Shown here piece by piece: positions 62,175-64,000 of a DNA stretch of 64,000 nucleotides. A model generated the notes under the pieces. It saw nothing but the letters and a program-made list of their open reading frames with translations, ran no database searches and had not been told where the DNA came from. How positions within the stretch are numbered: position 1 is the first letter of the stretch; the number at the start of each line of letters is the position of its first letter. Source of the stretch: MSPOR6 sp964652195 (lineage in GTDB: Bacteria > Poribacteria > WGA-4E > WGA-3G); contig CAZZBB010000074.1 in the NCBI GenBank assembly GCA_964652195.1, forward strand, positions 1-64,000, read 5' to 3'. A program made the translations under genes and the position numbers.

Positions 62175-63245
62175 ATGGAAAAAACCCATCTGTTTAAACC
62201 TTCTCACCTTCATGCAATCACCCGAACCATATTTGTAGCAGCAGGTGCATCTAACCATATTGCTAACGATGTCGCAGAAATCCTTATCAAAGCAAATCTC
62301 TCTGGACATGATTCCCATGGCGTATTGCGGATTCCTGCATATATCAGAGGAATTAATGATGGTAGTATTAAACCTTCAAATGAACCTACGATAGTCGATG
62401 AAACTGATAATATCATACGTGTAGAAGGAAATTCCAGTTTTGGACATTATGTTTCTCGATGGTCCATACGTAAAGCAATTGAAAAGGCTAAGATTTCTGG
62501 TTCATGTTGTGTGAGTATATTCAATACGGGTCATATTGGTCGTTTAGGTGAGTATGCAGAGGAAGCAGCACATTCTGGATGTATTGGTATTATCTCTGTT
62601 GGAATGGGTGGCAAAGGTGCAGGACCAGTAGTTCCGTTCGGTGGGGCTGAAGGAAGATTCAGTACGAATCCTATTGCTTTAGGTGTTCCTACGGGTGATA
62701 AATCACCCTTTATAGTTGATTACGCAACGAGTGTGATTGCAGAGGGTAAGATACAGGTTGCACGAAGTAAAGGATCGGAACTTCCTGATGGATGTATATT
62801 AGATAAGAATGGATCACCGAGTGTGGATCCAGCAGATTTCTATGATGGAGGTGCTCTCCTCACTTTTGGTCGTCATAAAGGGTATGCACTTGCTATGTTT
62901 ACATGTTTACTTGGGGGATTAGCTGGAACGTTCAATGTTGATGAAGGAAGTATGAAGGGAATCTATATGCAAGCAATCAATGTTGATGCATTTACCCCCA
63001 TAGAAGAATATCAGAAGGGTGTACGTGCCTTCTTAGATATTATTAAATCTACTTCTCCAGCCAAAGGTTTCGATGAAGTTTTAGTTCCAGGAGATTTTGA
63101 AGCGAGATTTTATGCCGAACGAGTCAATGCAGGTATTGAAATACCTGAAACTATCAATACTCAATTACATGAATGTGCTGATCAATACAGTGTATCACTT
63201 GATGAAGAGATTATACAACCTGATGATTTAAAGAGATACCAGTAG
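62175..63245 (+). CDS. Ldh family oxidoreductase (malate/L-lactate/sulfolactate dehydrogenase type)
   Basis: NAD(P)-dependent 2-hydroxyacid dehydrogenase of the Ldh_2 family, 356 aa. The family's catalytic His is H48 in SGHDSHGVLRIP. GNSSFGHYVSRW, FNTGHIGRLGEYAEEAA and the cofactor-binding FSTNPIALGVPTGDKSPFIVDYATS are characteristic, and GRHKGYALAMFTCLLGG ends the core. Substrates in this family include malate, ureidoglycolate, 2,3-diketogulonate and sulfolactate. With a sulfatase and many sulfotransferases nearby, sulfolactate is an attractive but unproven guess. The gene has its own promoter and stands alone. Confidence 0.88.
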   Translation: MEKTHLFKPSHLHAITRTIFVAAGASNHIANDVAEILIKANLSGHDSHGVLRIPAYIRGINDGSIKPSNEPTIVDETDNIIRVEGNSSFGHYVSRWSIRKAIEKAKISGSCCVSIFNTGHIGRLGEYAEEAAHSGCIGIISVGMGGKGAGPVVPFGGAEGRFSTNPIALGVPTGDKSPFIVDYATSVIAEGKIQVARSKGSELPDGCILDKNGSPSVDPADFYDGGALLTFGRHKGYALAMFTCLLGGLAGTFNVDEGSMKGIYMQAINVDAFTPIEEYQKGVRAFLDIIKSTSPAKGFDEVLVPGDFEARFYAERVNAGIEIPETINTQLHECADQYSVSLDEEIIQPDDLKRYQ

Positions 63246-63274
63246 TTTGTGCTACCAACCCTGGTTATATCACA

Positions 63275-64000
63275 TGCGATATTCTTATATATTCTTCATT
63301 TTCCTTATACTAACGAATTTTACATCTAATTCATTCTCTCAAGAACATACCTATCTAACGCATGGTGGTAGTGTTCAAGCAGTTGCCTATTCCCCTATTT
63401 CATCTTCTATCATTGCGAGTGCTAGTGGTAACAATACTATAAAATTATGGAATTTGGAGGATAGTACAGTAACAATATTAGGCAAGCACTCTAAAACTGT
63501 TAATTCTATAGCTTTTTCACCGGATGGACAACATTTGGTAAGTGGGAGTGATGATTACACACTAAAAGTATGGGATATACAGGAAAACCGTCATATAGTT
63601 ACACTTAGACATATTACAAATTCTGCACAATCACAAATTAAGAAAGTCGCTTTTTCTCCTGATGGACAACAAATTATATCTGCAGGATACCATTTAAAAA
63701 TATGGGATATTCATACGCTTAGGGAAATCTTAACTATTAGACATGATGCATGGATATATACACTTGCATTTTCTACTGATGGTGAAATGCTTGCATATGG
63801 AGACACCTCTGGAAAGATAGTTGTCCGTAAGATCAAGACCCATCAAGAAGTCATTCAATTTCAGGCAGATTCCGATGTAATAACCACAGTTAAATTCTCA
63901 CCAAATAATACTACACTGGCAAGTGGAGGAATAAATGGCGGAATAAAATTGTGGAATATTAAGAATTGGGAGCGAATCGGCACACTTCCAACAAATGGCA
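63275..64000 (+). CDS. Secreted WD40-repeat protein, cut by window end
   Basis: An ATG at 63275 starts 242 codons that remain open to the window edge. A signal peptide (YIFFIFLILTNFTSNSFS) is followed by WD40 units: VQAVAYSP...IKLWNLED, VNSIAFSPDGQHLVSGSDDYTLKVWDIQ, IKKVAFSPDGQQIISAGYHLKIWDI, IYTLAFSTDGEMLAYGD and VTTVKFSPNNTTLASGG...IKLWNI. Four to five blades are seen, and more must follow beyond the window. WD40 propellers with signal peptides are typical of planctomycete-like and poribacterial genomes and serve as binding scaffolds. The gene lies 29 bases after the dehydrogenase stop; co-transcription is possible. Confidence 0.85.

Noticed and set aside
1..64000. tRNA, rRNA or tmRNA genes
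   Set aside because: I looked for T-arm GGTTCGAA-type strings and rRNA motifs. The only good match (near 61022) lies in a coding region without acceptor or anticodon stems.

Overview
The window is an AT-rich bacterial chromosomal segment of about 64 kb with no rRNA or tRNA gene that I can see. It carries many secreted LamG, leucine-rich-repeat, TolB-like and sulfatase/PhyH-type proteins, and two proteins end in YPNPFNP...W-type tail domains. This mix most resembles Candidatus Poribacteria or a related lineage living with sponges or marine particles. That taxonomy is inference; no marker gene other than uvrA is present.

Layout. 1-1230: an internally deleted transposase remnant, two copies of a MITE-like element with 28-bp terminal inverted repeats, and a cluster of small palindromes. 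1190-5229: a consensus promoter with a dyad over its -35 box, then the Hen1-Pnkp RNA-repair pair. 5230-11640: a promoter plus inverted-repeat element, secreted proteins, two lipoproteins and a glycosyltransferase. 11761-18814: three paralogous internalin-like LRR/dockerin surface proteins, the first of which looks like the other two joined. 18988-32823: a polysaccharide locus with an epimerase, flippase, polymerase, glycoside hydrolase, four sulfotransferases, a Wzi-like outer-membrane protein, a glycosyltransferase and an initiating sugar transferase. Together these would build and export a sulfated capsule or exopolysaccharide.

32844-43553: DUF983, SDR and TonB-like genes, a pair of C-type-lectin-like proteins, a pair of LamG proteins, a large DUF6785-like membrane protein, and a PhyH dioxygenase fused to HEAT repeats. 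43664-51835: a coiled-coil orphan, a nucleotidyltransferase-HEPN fusion, an amidohydrolase, an internally duplicated nucleotidyltransferase protein and uvrA. 51884-59457: an hsdM fragment, LamG protein, sulfatase, mannonate dehydratase, a PQQ-type propeller with no ordinary start codon, and a sialidase-like protein. 59640-62010: a GC-richer island with two genes, each broken by one in-frame TGA. 62110-64000: an Ldh-family dehydrogenase and the start of a WD40 protein that runs off the window.

Three themes stand out. The first is envelope building (sulfated polysaccharide plus surface LRR, lectin and LamG proteins). The second is a short shared C-terminal motif (K-x3-x-W-(G/A)-x2-K) on secreted proteins of two unrelated folds. 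The third is families of small palindromic and MITE-like elements. TTG start codons behind good Shine-Dalgarno sequences are frequent.
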